A stretch of DNA of 64,000 nt from RPQJ01 sp963823535 (GCA_963823535.1 CAWGLZ010000004.1:1-64000), one strand, 5' to 3'; positions 7,013 to 16,983 are shown, numbered from the stretch's first letter. Program-made: numbers and translations. The notes: a model not told the origin generated them from the letters alone.

Positions 7013-9340
7013 TCAGCCGCCGCAGGCGTCGCGACAGCGCGCCAGTCGCGCAAAGAGCGCATCGTGGACCGCCGGCTCGACGGGTCCCACCGCGAGCCAC
7101 TCGAGCGAGAGATCGTCGATCTCGGTCGGCGTGACACGGTTGCCGTGCCTCATGGAATCCACGAGACGCTGCATCTGGTAGTCGCGTCGCAGTTCCAGGT
7201 CTTCGGCCGGCGTCTCCACGCCCGCCGCCAGTTCCGCGCGGACGCACAGCAGTCGCAGCGCCGCCTCGTTCGCGGCGAGGTCGGCGCCGATCGTGCCGCC
7301 CGCGATCGCCTCGAGTTGCTGTTCCAGCAGGGTGCGCCCGTTCTTCGGCGCGTGAGCGAGTCCGGCGACGGCGGCCGTGGCGGATTCCCGCAGCGCTGCG
7401 CAATCGTCAGGTGACCGTGCCTGCAGCGCTGCCAGTGCGCAGGCACGGACCTGCGCCGCTGCGGTGAAGAGATCGGTCCAGCCCCGGCGCGCGGCCTCCG
7501 CACGGTGGCGCCGCAGGACGTCGCCGCAACCGTCGGCGGCCCGGGAAAACCGCTGGCGCAGCGTGCGCGCAGTCGCCCGCGGCAACTCCAGCGAATCGAA
7601 CTCGTTGCACAGCTCGTCGAGCCGTGGCACGGCCGATGCCAGCGCCTCGCCGCCCAACTCGGCCATCTGCTCCATCTCTTCGCACAGCGCGGCCGCCCGC
7701 GTGTCGTTGGTGTCGAGTGCCGCCGCCTGTTCCGCCGCCTCCTGCGCACTGCGCTCGAAAACGGCGTCGCAGTGCCGTCGAAATTCTTCCCAGAGTGCGT
7801 TGTCCTGCTTGTGCGGAACGATGCCGACGGTCTTCCAGGTCCGCTGCAGGCTCTTCGCTTCGTCGATGGCCTGCCGCACGTCGGCGAGGTTCACCAGCGC
7901 GGCGGTGCGCGCGATCAGCTCGCGCTTGACCTGCACGTTTCGGGCGTACTCGGCTTCGAGGGGTGCCCGCAGCTCATCCAGGACGGCATGAAAGCGCGCC
8001 TGCAAGGACTTCACCACCGCCGCGTCCACCGGTGCATACAGGCGCCACTCGCGCCGTGACTCGAAGATCGCCTGGCGGACCGCGTGCCAGTCCGGCTGCT
8101 CGTCCGCCGGTTCGGAGGCAAGCGCTGACAGGCGTTCGATCAGCGCCTCGCGACGCGCCTGATTCTCCTTGCGCTGCTCCGCCTGCCGCGCGAAGTGCTC
8201 ACGACAGGGCTCGTAGGCGCGCTCGGCCGCCTCGTCGAACAGCTGCCACTCCGGCGAGGGATCCTCTCCCGCGCCGCGATGGAGGGTGCGCCATTCGTCC
8301 CGCAGCCGCCGGATCCGCTGCGCGAGTTCCTCGGGTGAGAGATCCGCCCCGACCAGCGACTGCATCTGCTCGACCAGCTCGGCCCGCTTCGGGACGACCC
8401 GGAACGTCTTCCAGTCCTTCAGTTCCTCGACACGCGCGTCGATCTGCTGCAGCTGGCGCTCGAACCAGGCCGGCAGGGCGGGGGCCTGCGGCAGCTTCTC
8501 GGCAATCGTGTCACGCAGCCGTGCGGCGCGTGCCGTGCCGCCGTGGTCGAGGGCCGCCTGGGCCTGTCGCAGCAAGCCGATCAGGTGACGTACTTCCGCC
8601 TCGTCCGCTTCCCGCTTCTCCCGCTCCGCCTGGCGCTCGGCTTCGAGTCTCCGGGTCTCCTCGGCAGCCGCCGCGGCCGCGGCCTCCGCATCGCGTTCGC
8701 GTTGGCGCCGTGCTTCCTCGGCGGCGAGGGTCGCGACTCGCTGCCGCTCTGCCTCCGCCTCCAGTGCCTCGCGGTGACGGGTGATTGCCGCGCGGGCACG
8801 CTCGAGCTGCCGGGTCACCTCGCGCTGGACATCCGCTGTCGCGTGCGGCGCCAGCGTGCGCCAGCGTGCCTCGAGCTGCCCGAGCACAGCCGGGTAGGAC
8901 GCATCGACCGTGCGCTCGGCGTGCCTGGCCACCGCCTCGGCCGCCGCGTCGACGTCGGCCTGTTGCTGCTGGGCAGTGCGGATCTCGGCCAGCCGCGCGT
9001 CGCGCGTGGTGGTCAGGATGCGATAGACGCTCTTGTCGTTCCCATGTCGCGTGGCCCGGATCAGTTCGTGCAGTTGATCCAGGTCCGTGATGGCCCGCGC
9101 CGCCGCCTGGCGGATCCGGGTCGAACTGCCCTCGGTCACCCAGCGGCCGACCGCGGCCATGTCGCCGGCCGCGATGGCCTGCGACACACTCGCTTCCTCC
9201 TCCCGTGCCCGCACGGCGGGATCGGGGGGCGGCGGCGACGGTGCCGCGACCTCGGGTGTCTCGGCGGCCGACTCATCGGCCCCGCCAGGGGACTTCCGGA
9301 ACATGCGTGACAGGAGTGACATCGTGGTGCTTTGACTCAT
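7013..9340 (-). CDS. DUF349 domain-containing protein
   Basis: A 775-aa, highly charged, almost wholly helical protein. Several copies of the DUF349 unit can be picked out by the W-R-x-L/hydrophobic spacing (for example RRLRDEWRTLHRG, ESRREWRLYAPVDAAV, AKSLQRTWKTVGIVPHKQD). An Ala/Glu/Arg coiled coil spans about residues 180-270. The last 200 residues are Cys/Leu-rich helices. DUF349 proteins are cytoplasmic and widespread in proteobacteria, with no proven activity. Length is normal for gammaproteobacterial members. An internal Met (MSLLSRMFRKS, six residues in) is an equally good start. Confidence 0.9.
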   Translation of the reverse strand: MSQSTTMSLLSRMFRKSPGGADESAAETPEVAAPSPPPPDPAVRAREEEASVSQAIAAGDMAAVGRWVTEGSSTRIRQAAARAITDLDQLHELIRATRHGNDKSVYRILTTTRDARLAEIRTAQQQQADVDAAAEAVARHAERTVDASYPAVLGQLEARWRTLAPHATADVQREVTRQLERARAAITRHREALEAEAERQRVATLAAEEARRQRERDAEAAAAAAAEETRRLEAERQAEREKREADEAEVRHLIGLLRQAQAALDHGGTARAARLRDTIAEKLPQAPALPAWFERQLQQIDARVEELKDWKTFRVVPKRAELVEQMQSLVGADLSPEELAQRIRRLRDEWRTLHRGAGEDPSPEWQLFDEAAERAYEPCREHFARQAEQRKENQARREALIERLSALASEPADEQPDWHAVRQAIFESRREWRLYAPVDAAVVKSLQARFHAVLDELRAPLEAEYARNVQVKRELIARTAALVNLADVRQAIDEAKSLQRTWKTVGIVPHKQDNALWEEFRRHCDAVFERSAQEAAEQAAALDTNDTRAAALCEEMEQMAELGGEALASAVPRLDELCNEFDSLELPRATARTLRQRFSRAADGCGDVLRRHRAEAARRGWTDLFTAAAQVRACALAALQARSPDDCAALRESATAAVAGLAHAPKNGRTLLEQQLEAIAGGTIGADLAANEAALRLLCVRAELAAGVETPAEDLELRRDYQMQRLVDSMRHGNRVTPTEIDDLSLEWLAVGPVEPAVHDALFARLARCRDACGG

Positions 9341-9426
9341 GCGGATCGGCCCGGCACGGCCGGTATCTTACCTGCGCCTTGGGCGCCCCGGGGCGCCCGG
9401 GTGGCGTGACCGCTGCGAGCGGGTGT

Positions 9427-10308
9427 TCAGCGCGGGCGGGCGTGCAATACCAGTGCGATGCCCCCGAGGATCGCAACCGAGCAGAGCACCAGTCGCAGCG
9501 ACAGCTGCTCGCCGAGCAGCAGCACGCCGCCGAGGGCGGCAATGACCGGCACGCTCAGCTGCACGGTGGCGGCCTGCGTAGCGTGCAGCGCGGGCAGCAC
9601 CGTGTACCAGATCGCGTAGCCGAGTCCGGAGGCAACCGCCCCTGACAGGATGGCGAAAAACGCACCGCGAGGATCCCATGCAAACAGGCCGAACGAGACC
9701 GAACTCAGGAGCACGCCGAACACCGATGCCCGGAGGAAGTTGCCCGCCGTGGTCTCGATCGGCTGGGTGTTGCCGCGACCCATCAGGGAATACGCACCCC
9801 AGGCGATACCGGCTGCCGTCATCAGCATTGCGCCGACCCAGTTCGGCGCCGTGGCGCCCGGCAGCAACAGTGCCAGCAGTCCGCTGAGTGCAAGCGCGAG
9901 GCCCAGCGTCTGCAGCGGCGTGAGTCGTTCTCCGCGAAACAGGCCATAGAGGATCATGGTGGCCTGGACGGCACCGAACAGGATCAGCGCGCCGGTGCCC
10001 GCGCTCAAGGAAACGTAGGCGAAGGAAAAGGCGGCGGCATAGGCGAAGAGGCTGAACGCCGACGACCAGCGGCCGGCGCGCGCACTTCGCCCGGATCGGA
10101 CCCGCACGATCAGCCACAGGGTCGCGGCGCCCGCCACCAACCGGATCAGCGTGAAACTCGCAGGGTCGATCGCGGTCGACTTGAGCGCCAGGCGGCAGAG
10201 GATCGAGTTCGCTGCGAACGCCGTCATGGTGAGCGACGTCAGGACCCACAGCCGGCCTGCGCGGTCGTGACCGGCCACCCCGTGGCTCTTGTCCTTCATG
10301 ACGCCCAT
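9427..10308 (-). CDS. EamA/DMT family transporter
   Basis: A 293-aa inner-membrane protein with about ten hydrophobic helices arranged as two EamA repeats (roughly residues 22-145 and 160-290). Signature elements include the early helix AANSILCRLAL, the mid-protein GLALALSGLLALLLPG, and the C-terminal helix GGIALVLHARPR. Members export amino acids, metabolites or drugs; the substrate cannot be read from sequence. The start at MGVMKDKSHG gives a short basic cytoplasmic leader, fitting the positive-inside rule. It is divergent from the M20 peptidase at 10394. Confidence 0.88.
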   Translation of the reverse strand: MGVMKDKSHGVAGHDRAGRLWVLTSLTMTAFAANSILCRLALKSTAIDPASFTLIRLVAGAATLWLIVRVRSGRSARAGRWSSAFSLFAYAAAFSFAYVSLSAGTGALILFGAVQATMILYGLFRGERLTPLQTLGLALALSGLLALLLPGATAPNWVGAMLMTAAGIAWGAYSLMGRGNTQPIETTAGNFLRASVFGVLLSSVSFGLFAWDPRGAFFAILSGAVASGLGYAIWYTVLPALHATQAATVQLSVPVIAALGGVLLLGEQLSLRLVLCSVAILGGIALVLHARPR

Positions 10309-10393
10309 TGTGCCCCATGCGAGTCGAGACGACGTTCATGCCGGTCGGCGCCGGTGCTAAGGTGTCGCGCTTCGCCAGCCTCGGTCCGCCGTC

Positions 10394-11683
10394 ATGCCCA
10401 CAGTCACGCCGTCTCCTGCCCGGTTACTGCTCGCGGTGCTGCTCGGCTGCACCGCAGCGCAGGCATTCTCCCTCGACGCGCCGGAAGAACGCATCGTCCG
10501 CGCGGTCGACGCGCGGCAGGCGGCGGCGCTCGACCTGCTCGCCGAGACGATCAACCTCGAGAGCGCCACCGAGAATCACGCCGGCGTACGCCGGGTGGGC
10601 GACGTGCTGGCGCGCGAGCTCCTGCCCCTGGGCTTCGAAACGCGCTGGGTGGACGTGCCGGCGGAGGTCGGGCGTGCCGGACACCTGGTGGCCGTCCGTC
10701 GAGGGAGCCTGGGAAAGCGGCTGCTGCTGATCGGCCACCTCGACACGGTGCTGCAGGGCGAGCCGTTCCGGCGCGACGGCAATCGCATCTACGGCTCGGG
10801 CACCGAGGACATGAAGGGCGGCAACCTGGTCATCGTCGAGGCGCTGCGTGCGCTGCACGCCTCCGGAGCCCTCGAGGATCGCCAGGTGACCGTCGTCTTC
10901 ACCGGGGACGAGGAGGATCCGGGCGCACCACACCTGCTGGGTCGCCAGGCCCTGATCGAGGCGGGCGAGGCGAGCGACGTGGCACTCGGGTTCGAGGGCG
11001 GCGTGCCCGGGGTCGCCGTCATCGGACGGCGCGGCATCGGCACCTGGCGGCTCGAGGTCACGGCGCAGCAGGCGCACTCCTCGGGGATCTTTCGCGAGAA
11101 CCGCGGCGACGGTGCCATCTTCGAGGCCGCGCGCATCCTGGATCGGTTCCGGTTGGAACTGAGGGAGCCTAACCTCACCTACAACCCGTCGGTGATCGTG
11201 GGCGGCACGGACGTGACGTTCGACGAGACGGGCCATCGCGGCACGGCACACGGCAAGACCAACGTCATTCCACGCGACGTGCAGGTGATGGGCGACCTGC
11301 GCTTCCTGTCCGGAGCGCAGTTCGAGGCGGCTCGCGAGAAAATGACGGCCATCGTGGCCGCGAGCCTGCCGGTCACCGGCGCCGCGATCCGCTTCCAGCA
11401 GGAATATCCTGCGATGGCGCCCACCGACGGCAACAGGGCCGTGCTCGCGGTGCTCGACGCGGTGAGCCGGGACCTCGGCGGGGGACCGGTGGTTGCGCAG
11501 GATCCGGCGGAGCGCGGCGCGGGCGACATCTCGTTCGTGTGCACCGACGGCCGGCTCGCCTGCCTCGACGGCCTCGGCGCGCTGGGCGAGAACGCTCACG
11601 CGCCGGGCGAGTATCTCGAGGTCGACGCCTTGTTCGGCCAGGTCCGGCGCGCGGCGCTGCTGCTGTATCGCCTCTCGCGCTGA
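10394..11683 (+). CDS. M20 family metallopeptidase, secreted
   Basis: The 429-aa protein has a signal peptide (residues 1-24, cleavage after AQA). Metal ligands of the M20 zinc peptidases are recognisable: His115 and Asp117 in LIGHLDTV, Asp139 in GSGTEDMKGG, and the catalytic Glu pair in FTGDEEDPG near 173-174. A dimerisation domain sits in the middle (QQAHSSGIF) and a final His in ENAHAPGEY. It resembles glutamate-carboxypeptidase-type exopeptidases and would act in the periplasm on peptides or acylated amino acids. It is followed closely by the RDD gene. Confidence 0.9.
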   Translation: MPTVTPSPARLLLAVLLGCTAAQAFSLDAPEERIVRAVDARQAAALDLLAETINLESATENHAGVRRVGDVLARELLPLGFETRWVDVPAEVGRAGHLVAVRRGSLGKRLLLIGHLDTVLQGEPFRRDGNRIYGSGTEDMKGGNLVIVEALRALHASGALEDRQVTVVFTGDEEDPGAPHLLGRQALIEAGEASDVALGFEGGVPGVAVIGRRGIGTWRLEVTAQQAHSSGIFRENRGDGAIFEAARILDRFRLELREPNLTYNPSVIVGGTDVTFDETGHRGTAHGKTNVIPRDVQVMGDLRFLSGAQFEAAREKMTAIVAASLPVTGAAIRFQQEYPAMAPTDGNRAVLAVLDAVSRDLGGGPVVAQDPAERGAGDISFVCTDGRLACLDGLGALGENAHAPGEYLEVDALFGQVRRAALLLYRLSR

Positions 11684-11712
11684 GGCGTTCCGACCAGTCC
11701 CGGAGATCATCG

Positions 11713-12189
11713 ATGGAGACCGAGGAGCTCGAGTACGTTGGATTCTGGCCGCGCGTGGGCGCGGCACTGATCGACACGGTGCTGCTGCTCTTCATCACGA
11801 TTCCGCTGGTGACGGCCGTCTATGGCAGGCAGTACTGGTCCTCGACCGACTGGATCCGGGGTCCCGCGGACTTCCTGATCAACTGGGTGCTGCCGGCCGT
11901 CGCCGTGGTGCTGTTCTGGATCTATCGCCAGGCGACGCCGGGCAAGATTGCAATCGGGGCCCGGATCGTGGATGCCGAGACCGGTGCGAAGCCGAGCACG
12001 AGGCAGCTCGTCATTCGCTATCTGGGCTACTACGTTGCGAGCATCCCGTTGCTGGCCGGACTCGTCTGGGTGGCGTTCGATCCACGCAAGCAGGGCTGGC
12101 ACGACAAGCTGGCCCGCACGGTCGTCGTGCGGGCCAGGCATCGCGGCCCGCAGCCGGTGAGGTTCCATGGCGATGCCGGCCGTCCATGA
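11713..12189 (+). CDS. RDD family membrane protein
   Basis: A 158-aa protein opening with the RDD signature YVGFWPRVGAALIDTVLLLF (residues 8-27; Arg and Asp conserved). It has three or four transmembrane helices and the second motif QATPGKIAIGARIVDAETG. The C-terminus has the typical QGWHDKLARTVVV. RDD proteins are inner-membrane proteins of mostly unknown function; some act as sodium/proton antiporters. It starts 30 bp after the M20 peptidase on the same strand. Confidence 0.9.
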   Translation: METEELEYVGFWPRVGAALIDTVLLLFITIPLVTAVYGRQYWSSTDWIRGPADFLINWVLPAVAVVLFWIYRQATPGKIAIGARIVDAETGAKPSTRQLVIRYLGYYVASIPLLAGLVWVAFDPRKQGWHDKLARTVVVRARHRGPQPVRFHGDAGRP

Positions 12190-12273
12190 CGTGCCGACGG
12201 TGCGGCGAGCACCGGTGGAAGGATCTCCGCGATAAGACGTATGCTGCGTGCCCCACCTCTGGAGGCCACCGCC

Positions 12274-12780
12274 ATGAGCAACTCGGTCTACGACATCGTC
12301 ATCTCGGCGATGCTGAACTCGCTCAGGAATCTCGATGCCATCGTCGGCAAGGCCGAGGCCCATGTCGAGGCCGACAAGAACCTGGATGCGGAGACACTGC
12401 TGCGGGCGCGACTGTATCCCAACATGCGGCCGTTCCTGTTCCAGATCCAGGTGGCGACTGACACCGCGAAGGGCGCCGCCGCACGCCTGACTGGGAAGCC
12501 GGTCCCGTCCTGGCCGGACGACGAGAAGACGTTCGCCGACGTCCACGCGCGGATCGGCAAGACCATCGATTACCTGTCGGGTTTCACGCCGGCAGACTTC
12601 GACGGCGCCGAGGAGCGGGCGATCGAACTGAAGATCGGGTCCTACAAACTCGACTTCATCGGTTCGAGCTACGCCGCGAGATTCGTGCTGCCGAACTTCT
12701 TTTTCCACGTGACCACGGCCTACGACATCCTGCGCCACAACGGCGTGCCGATCGGCAAGGCGGACTTCCTCGGGGGTTAG
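12274..12780 (+). CDS. DUF1993 domain-containing protein
   Basis: A 168-aa soluble helical protein matching the DUF1993 family. The N-terminal helix SVYDIVISAMLNSLRNLDAI, the central RLYPNMRPFLFQIQVATDTA, and the C-terminal FFFHVTTAYDILRHNGVPIG with LGG end are characteristic. The family is DinB-like, a four-helix bundle, without known activity. The start is set by GGAGG at 12261-12265, eight bases before the ATG; an upstream in-frame ATG at 12241 has no such site. Confidence 0.88.
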   Translation: MSNSVYDIVISAMLNSLRNLDAIVGKAEAHVEADKNLDAETLLRARLYPNMRPFLFQIQVATDTAKGAAARLTGKPVPSWPDDEKTFADVHARIGKTIDYLSGFTPADFDGAEERAIELKIGSYKLDFIGSSYAARFVLPNFFFHVTTAYDILRHNGVPIGKADFLGG

Positions 12781-12797
12781 GCCGGGCGGACGTCAGA

Positions 12798-13601
12798 TCA
12801 ATCCGCGAGGAACGCCCGCACCGCCCCGAGATACCGTGGCGAGGCATCGAGCGTGTTGTGACCGACGCCCGGCACGATGACGACCTGCACCTGTTCCGGT
12901 TGGAAGCTGGCGGCCAGTGCCAGGGATCGTGCCCGCGGAATGATCTCGTCCTCGCCCGCGATCACCACGAGCACCGGGAGCCGCACGTCGCTCGCCCGGC
13001 GCGCTGAATCGTAGCGGTCCTGCAGCAGCAGTCCCACCGGCAACCAGCCGAAGTACGTCTTCGCCAGGTTCACGAGGCTGTCGAACGGCGTGACCAGCAC
13101 GAGCCGCTCGACCGGTCGCTCGCCGGCCAGGCGAACGGCCACGCCGCTGCCGAGGCTGCGTCCCACGACCGCAACATCCGGATGCGCCTTGCGGAGATGG
13201 TCGTACACGGCGCGCGCATCGGCCGCGAGACCCGACTCCGACGGCCGTCCGCTGCTGCCGCCGTATCCACGGTAGTTCACGAGGTAGAGCGAGTGCTCCG
13301 GCAGCGCCGCGGCGAACAGGTCGACGTGCGCTGCGGCATCGTCGGCGTTGCCACCGAAGTAGATCAGCGCCCGCGGACCTGGCCGTGAGACCGCCCAGAC
13401 CTTGATTCGCTCGCCCTGGCTCTCGAGCCAGAGCGCTTCTGCGCCGGGGTGGTCGACCTCCGGTGTCGGGAAGTAGATCCTGCCACGCTGGGTTGCGTAG
13501 ACCCACGCACAGAGCAGCAGGTACAACGCCGCGACGGTGCCGAGCAGCAGCGCGACGGTCTTTCCCATTCCGACCAGCAGCGGCGTCACCGGAGATGCCA
13601 T
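12798..13601 (-). CDS. Membrane-anchored alpha/beta hydrolase
   Basis: A 267-aa protein with an N-terminal transmembrane anchor (about residues 14-36) followed by an alpha/beta-hydrolase domain like YfhR/BEM46. The oxyanion strand LIYFGGNADDAAAH, the nucleophile elbow VVGRSLGSGVAV (Ser in G-R-S-L-G), the acid in VIAGEDEIIP, and the terminal His in PGVGHNTLD form a complete catalytic triad. The domain would face the periplasm or remain membrane-associated; the substrate is unknown. It is convergent with the DUF1993 gene, 17 bp apart. Confidence 0.9.
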   Translation of the reverse strand: MASPVTPLLVGMGKTVALLLGTVAALYLLLCAWVYATQRGRIYFPTPEVDHPGAEALWLESQGERIKVWAVSRPGPRALIYFGGNADDAAAHVDLFAAALPEHSLYLVNYRGYGGSSGRPSESGLAADARAVYDHLRKAHPDVAVVGRSLGSGVAVRLAGERPVERLVLVTPFDSLVNLAKTYFGWLPVGLLLQDRYDSARRASDVRLPVLVVIAGEDEIIPRARSLALAASFQPEQVQVVIVPGVGHNTLDASPRYLGAVRAFLAD

Positions 13602-13650
13602 GGCCGGATTCTAGGCGCAGAACGACGGCAAACCCATTCGTGGCTTTCGG

Positions 13651-15522
13651 TCAGCCGCGCATCAATGGCAGCCGGATGCACGAGGCGTGCGCGGCCGAAC
13701 AATGCACGCGATTGGTCGCGACGCGCGGCATCTCCGCACCGCCCTGTGGTCCCCCGGTGTTCGGGTTGGCGTCGAAGTGCGGGTAGTTGCTGCTGGAGAC
13801 GTCCACGCGCAGGCGGTGTCCCGCCTTGAACAGGTTGCTGGTATCGAACGGCTGCACGGTGATGCGAACCACGCGGCCTGGCTCGAGGAACACCTCCCGG
13901 TCCCAGCCTTCGCGACAGCGGACGCGGAAGATGCCGTCGGTCAGGTTCATGGCGAAGCCGTCCGGCCAGGCCTCGCTCGGCGGATGGACGTCGATCAGCT
14001 TCACCGTGAAGTCGGTGTCGGGACAGTCGGACGAGACCCACAGCCACGCTTCGATGGCGCCGGTCACGATGAGGTCCGCGGCCAGGGGTTCGCTCTGGAA
14101 CACCATGACGTCGCTGCGCGCCGCAAGCGGACCGGGTGGGCAAGCGGCGCGATACGTGAACGTGCCGGGCCCCACGCGCTGGTCGAACGCGCCGCCGGCC
14201 ATCACCGGTTCGCCGGAGGTCAGTGCGCCACCGATGGTCGGCACGGGATCGGTCGGGTCGTAGCGGTACTCGACCCACGCTTGAGCCGTGTCCGGAGGCT
14301 CTGCGCGCAGTGTTCCGTCGGCGTGCAGGTACCAGGTGACGGGCGAGACCTCGCGCGGCGGCCAGGTCTCCGCGCTGCGCCAGCGGCCGCCGTGCGCCAG
14401 TCGACCCGTCGTGAGGCGCTTGCCGTCGCCGCCGCCCATCTGGAAGTAGCGGACCGGTGGGGCATCGCACGTCGCGTCCGCGGGTCGGGACTGCAGCCAG
14501 CGATCGAACCAGGCGAGGCGCAGTCGCCGGTAGTCCTCGGCCAGGTTGCCGTCGAGCGTGGCCGAGGCGCCGAAGTCGACGTCGCCCGCCCACGTCACGG
14601 AGCGGCCACCGTGCGTCCATGGGCCCATCAGCAAGCTCACCGCGGACCGCTTGCACCGCGACAGCTGCTCGAAGTTGCCGATGCAGGTCCGTACGTACGG
14701 GTCGTACCAGCTGCCGACGATTGCGACCGGGATGTCCGGCATCGCGTCGTAGTAGCCCTCGGCATACAGGCCGGGGCGCTTCCAGTCGTCGGTGAACGTT
14801 CCTGCCCGCCACTGCTCGAACAGGTAGGCCTCGTACTCGGGTGCTGCGGCGAGCGGAGAGTCGCCGGGCCGCCAGGGCATGCGGCGGAACCAGTCCGCGA
14901 GGTCGACGGCCTCGAGGGCCTCCCGCCGGGCGGGGTCGGCGGCGGTGCGCGGGCTCCGGAGCGCATGGCGATACGCCCAGGTGGCCTGCTTGAGCTCGAA
15001 GGCGCCGCCGCGCCGGATGCCGCCGTGGTAGGCGCTCGCAAACCCGCCGGAGTCGGTGAACATGCAGGCGAGGCCGGGCGGGGCGAGGCAGGCGAGCGCG
15101 AGTTGCGTGTGGGCGCCGTAGGAGAAACCCATGGTGCCGACGCGACCGTCGGACCACGGTTGCGCCACGATCCAGGCAAGTGTGTCGAAGCCATCCTCGG
15201 CCTCATTGACGTACTTCGTGAATTCACCCTCGGAGCGGTAGCGGCCCCGGCAATCCTGCATGACGACCACGTAGCCCTGCCGGGAAAACCAGGTTGCGAC
15301 CTCGCGGCGGGTCGCGGGCTCCCGACGCGCGACGCTCACCTCCGAGCGGCTCGTCCCGGACTTGTCGTAGGGCGTGCGCTCGAGAAGCACGGGTCGGCGC
15401 ACCGTCGCCGGGGCGTCGGCCACGGCCGGACGGTAGACGTCCGTCGCCAGGCGGACGCCGTCCCGCATGGCGACCATGACGTCGCGTTCGACCGTGATCT
15501 CGCCGTCGGGCGTCCCGCTCAT
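13651..15522 (-). CDS. CocE/NonD family hydrolase
   Basis: A 623-aa serine hydrolase of the X-Pro dipeptidyl-peptidase (S15)/cocaine-esterase type. The N-terminal domain has VAMRDGVRLATDVYRPA, the diagnostic QDCRGRYRSEGEF and the nucleophile motif MGFSYGAH. The C-terminal jelly-roll domain has the family strands AWLWVSSDCPDTDFTVKLID and SSNYPHFDANPNTG. It probably hydrolyses esters or amides, possibly peptides, in the cytoplasm, as no signal peptide is seen. The frame is open beyond 15522 but that part overlaps the YfcC gene. I start at MSGTPDGEITVERD, two bases downstream of the YfcC stop; the two genes form an operon. Confidence 0.9.
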   Translation of the reverse strand: MSGTPDGEITVERDVMVAMRDGVRLATDVYRPAVADAPATVRRPVLLERTPYDKSGTSRSEVSVARREPATRREVATWFSRQGYVVVMQDCRGRYRSEGEFTKYVNEAEDGFDTLAWIVAQPWSDGRVGTMGFSYGAHTQLALACLAPPGLACMFTDSGGFASAYHGGIRRGGAFELKQATWAYRHALRSPRTAADPARREALEAVDLADWFRRMPWRPGDSPLAAAPEYEAYLFEQWRAGTFTDDWKRPGLYAEGYYDAMPDIPVAIVGSWYDPYVRTCIGNFEQLSRCKRSAVSLLMGPWTHGGRSVTWAGDVDFGASATLDGNLAEDYRRLRLAWFDRWLQSRPADATCDAPPVRYFQMGGGDGKRLTTGRLAHGGRWRSAETWPPREVSPVTWYLHADGTLRAEPPDTAQAWVEYRYDPTDPVPTIGGALTSGEPVMAGGAFDQRVGPGTFTYRAACPPGPLAARSDVMVFQSEPLAADLIVTGAIEAWLWVSSDCPDTDFTVKLIDVHPPSEAWPDGFAMNLTDGIFRVRCREGWDREVFLEPGRVVRITVQPFDTSNLFKAGHRLRVDVSSSNYPHFDANPNTGGPQGGAEMPRVATNRVHCSAAHASCIRLPLMRG

Positions 15523-15524
15523 CG

Positions 15525-16919
15525 TCAGTAGCCGACCTGCACGGCGATCGCGAGCAGGATGAGCGCAAGGCCGATGTAGATCAGCCAGAGCCAGAATGCG
15601 TACCGGGCCCACTGCACCCAGCCGACGCCGGCCGCCGCGAGGTAGGCGAGCAGCGTTCCGGACGTTGGCGTCAGCAGATTCGTGATTCCGTTCCCGAACA
15701 GGAAGGCGAGCACGGTGGTCTGCGGCGACACGCCCGACAGCTGTCCGAGCGGACCCATGATCGGCATGCTGACGGCCGCCTGGCCGGAGGTCGACGGGAT
15801 CAGGAAATCGAGCGTGAGCTGCGCGCAGAACATGCCGGTCGCGGCGAGCCATGGATTGTCCCCGCCGATCACGTTCGTCAAGGCGTGCACGATGGCGTCC
15901 AGGACCTGGCCGTTCTCCAGGGTGATGGCCACCGCCGAGGCGACGCCGATCAGCATGCTGGCCATCAGCACTTTCTTCATGCCCGCCACGAAAGCGTCGG
16001 CCGCCTCGCTGGGGCCCAGGCCTCCCGCGCCTGCGAGCAGCATGCTGAGTCCAATGTAGTAGGCGGACAGCTCCGTGTGGGTCCAGTGCCAGCGGTTCGA
16101 GCCGTACACCAGCAAGGCGATGCCCAGCACCACGAGCCCCAGCACTCGCCGGTGCCGTCCCGAGAGGGGCGTGCCGTCGAACTCACGGACCACCGACCCG
16201 TCGTGACCCGAGCGCCGGATCATCATCAGCACGAAGCCGATGCCCGCGGCCAGGAACACGAAGTAGCACACGAGACGGAAGCCAGCCCCACTGAACACCT
16301 GCAGGCCCACCAGGGGCTGTGCGATGGAGAGCGGAATCGGATTGGTGACGGAGGAAATGTAGCCAGCCTTCACGGCCACCGTGACGATGGCGAGCCCGAC
16401 CACGTTGGGCATCCCGAGGCGATTGGCCATCGCCACCATCAGCGGGATGATCAGCAGGTACTCCGACGCGAGCCCGAGGAAGGCGCTGCCGGCCGAGTAC
16501 ACCAGCATGAGCGCCGGCACCAGCGCGTAGAGGTTGCCGCGCAGCCGGTGCAGCACCGCCTCGAGGCCGGCATCGATCGCGCCGGAGCGGGTCATGACGC
16601 CGAACATGCCGCCGATCATCAGCACCATGTAGATGAGTCCCGCCATACGCTCCAGGCCCTGCGGGATGGCCAGGATCGCGCCTGCGAGGCTCACGGGTTG
16701 CGCGCGGTTCTCCACGGGCTCGCCACCGATGCGCAGCAGCTGCGCGGGCGAGACGTCCTTCTCCAGCACCTGGTAGGTGCCCGGCACGACCAGCCGGCCG
16801 TCGCGCTCGTAGCGGCCGGACTCGACCAGGTAGGTGAGGGCGGTCGCGAGCAGCAGGACGCCAAGCAGCACGATGACCGGGCTGGTCTGCCTCGCCTTCC
16901 TGCCCTCATCGTGCGTCAT
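15525..16919 (-). CDS. YfcC family carrier (C4-dicarboxylate/amino-acid type)
   Basis: The 464-aa inner-membrane protein has about 11-12 hydrophobic helices and a periplasmic loop after the first (RYERDGRLVVPGTYQVLEK). It matches YfcC/DcuC-like anaerobic C4-dicarboxylate carriers, with the two re-entrant-type motifs SSVTNPIPLSIAQPL and DFLIPSTSGQAAVSMP that normally form the substrate and ion site. Homologues carry dicarboxylates, arginine or ornithine; the substrate is not predictable. The start MTHDEGRKARQ gives a short charged leader. It lies two bases upstream of the CocE hydrolase, suggesting uptake of the hydrolase substrate or product. Confidence 0.88.
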   Translation of the reverse strand: MTHDEGRKARQTSPVIVLLGVLLLATALTYLVESGRYERDGRLVVPGTYQVLEKDVSPAQLLRIGGEPVENRAQPVSLAGAILAIPQGLERMAGLIYMVLMIGGMFGVMTRSGAIDAGLEAVLHRLRGNLYALVPALMLVYSAGSAFLGLASEYLLIIPLMVAMANRLGMPNVVGLAIVTVAVKAGYISSVTNPIPLSIAQPLVGLQVFSGAGFRLVCYFVFLAAGIGFVLMMIRRSGHDGSVVREFDGTPLSGRHRRVLGLVVLGIALLVYGSNRWHWTHTELSAYYIGLSMLLAGAGGLGPSEAADAFVAGMKKVLMASMLIGVASAVAITLENGQVLDAIVHALTNVIGGDNPWLAATGMFCAQLTLDFLIPSTSGQAAVSMPIMGPLGQLSGVSPQTTVLAFLFGNGITNLLTPTSGTLLAYLAAAGVGWVQWARYAFWLWLIYIGLALILLAIAVQVGY

Positions 16920-16983
16920 GCATTCCCCTCCGGCGGGTAATCGTCGCAGCTGTGCTCGTCTCAGGCGTCGCGGGCCGGAGAGT

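Noticed and set aside
13687..15531. A 614-codon plus-strand frame opposite the CocE hydrolase
   Set aside because: Antisense artefact; the minus strand has all CocE family motifs.
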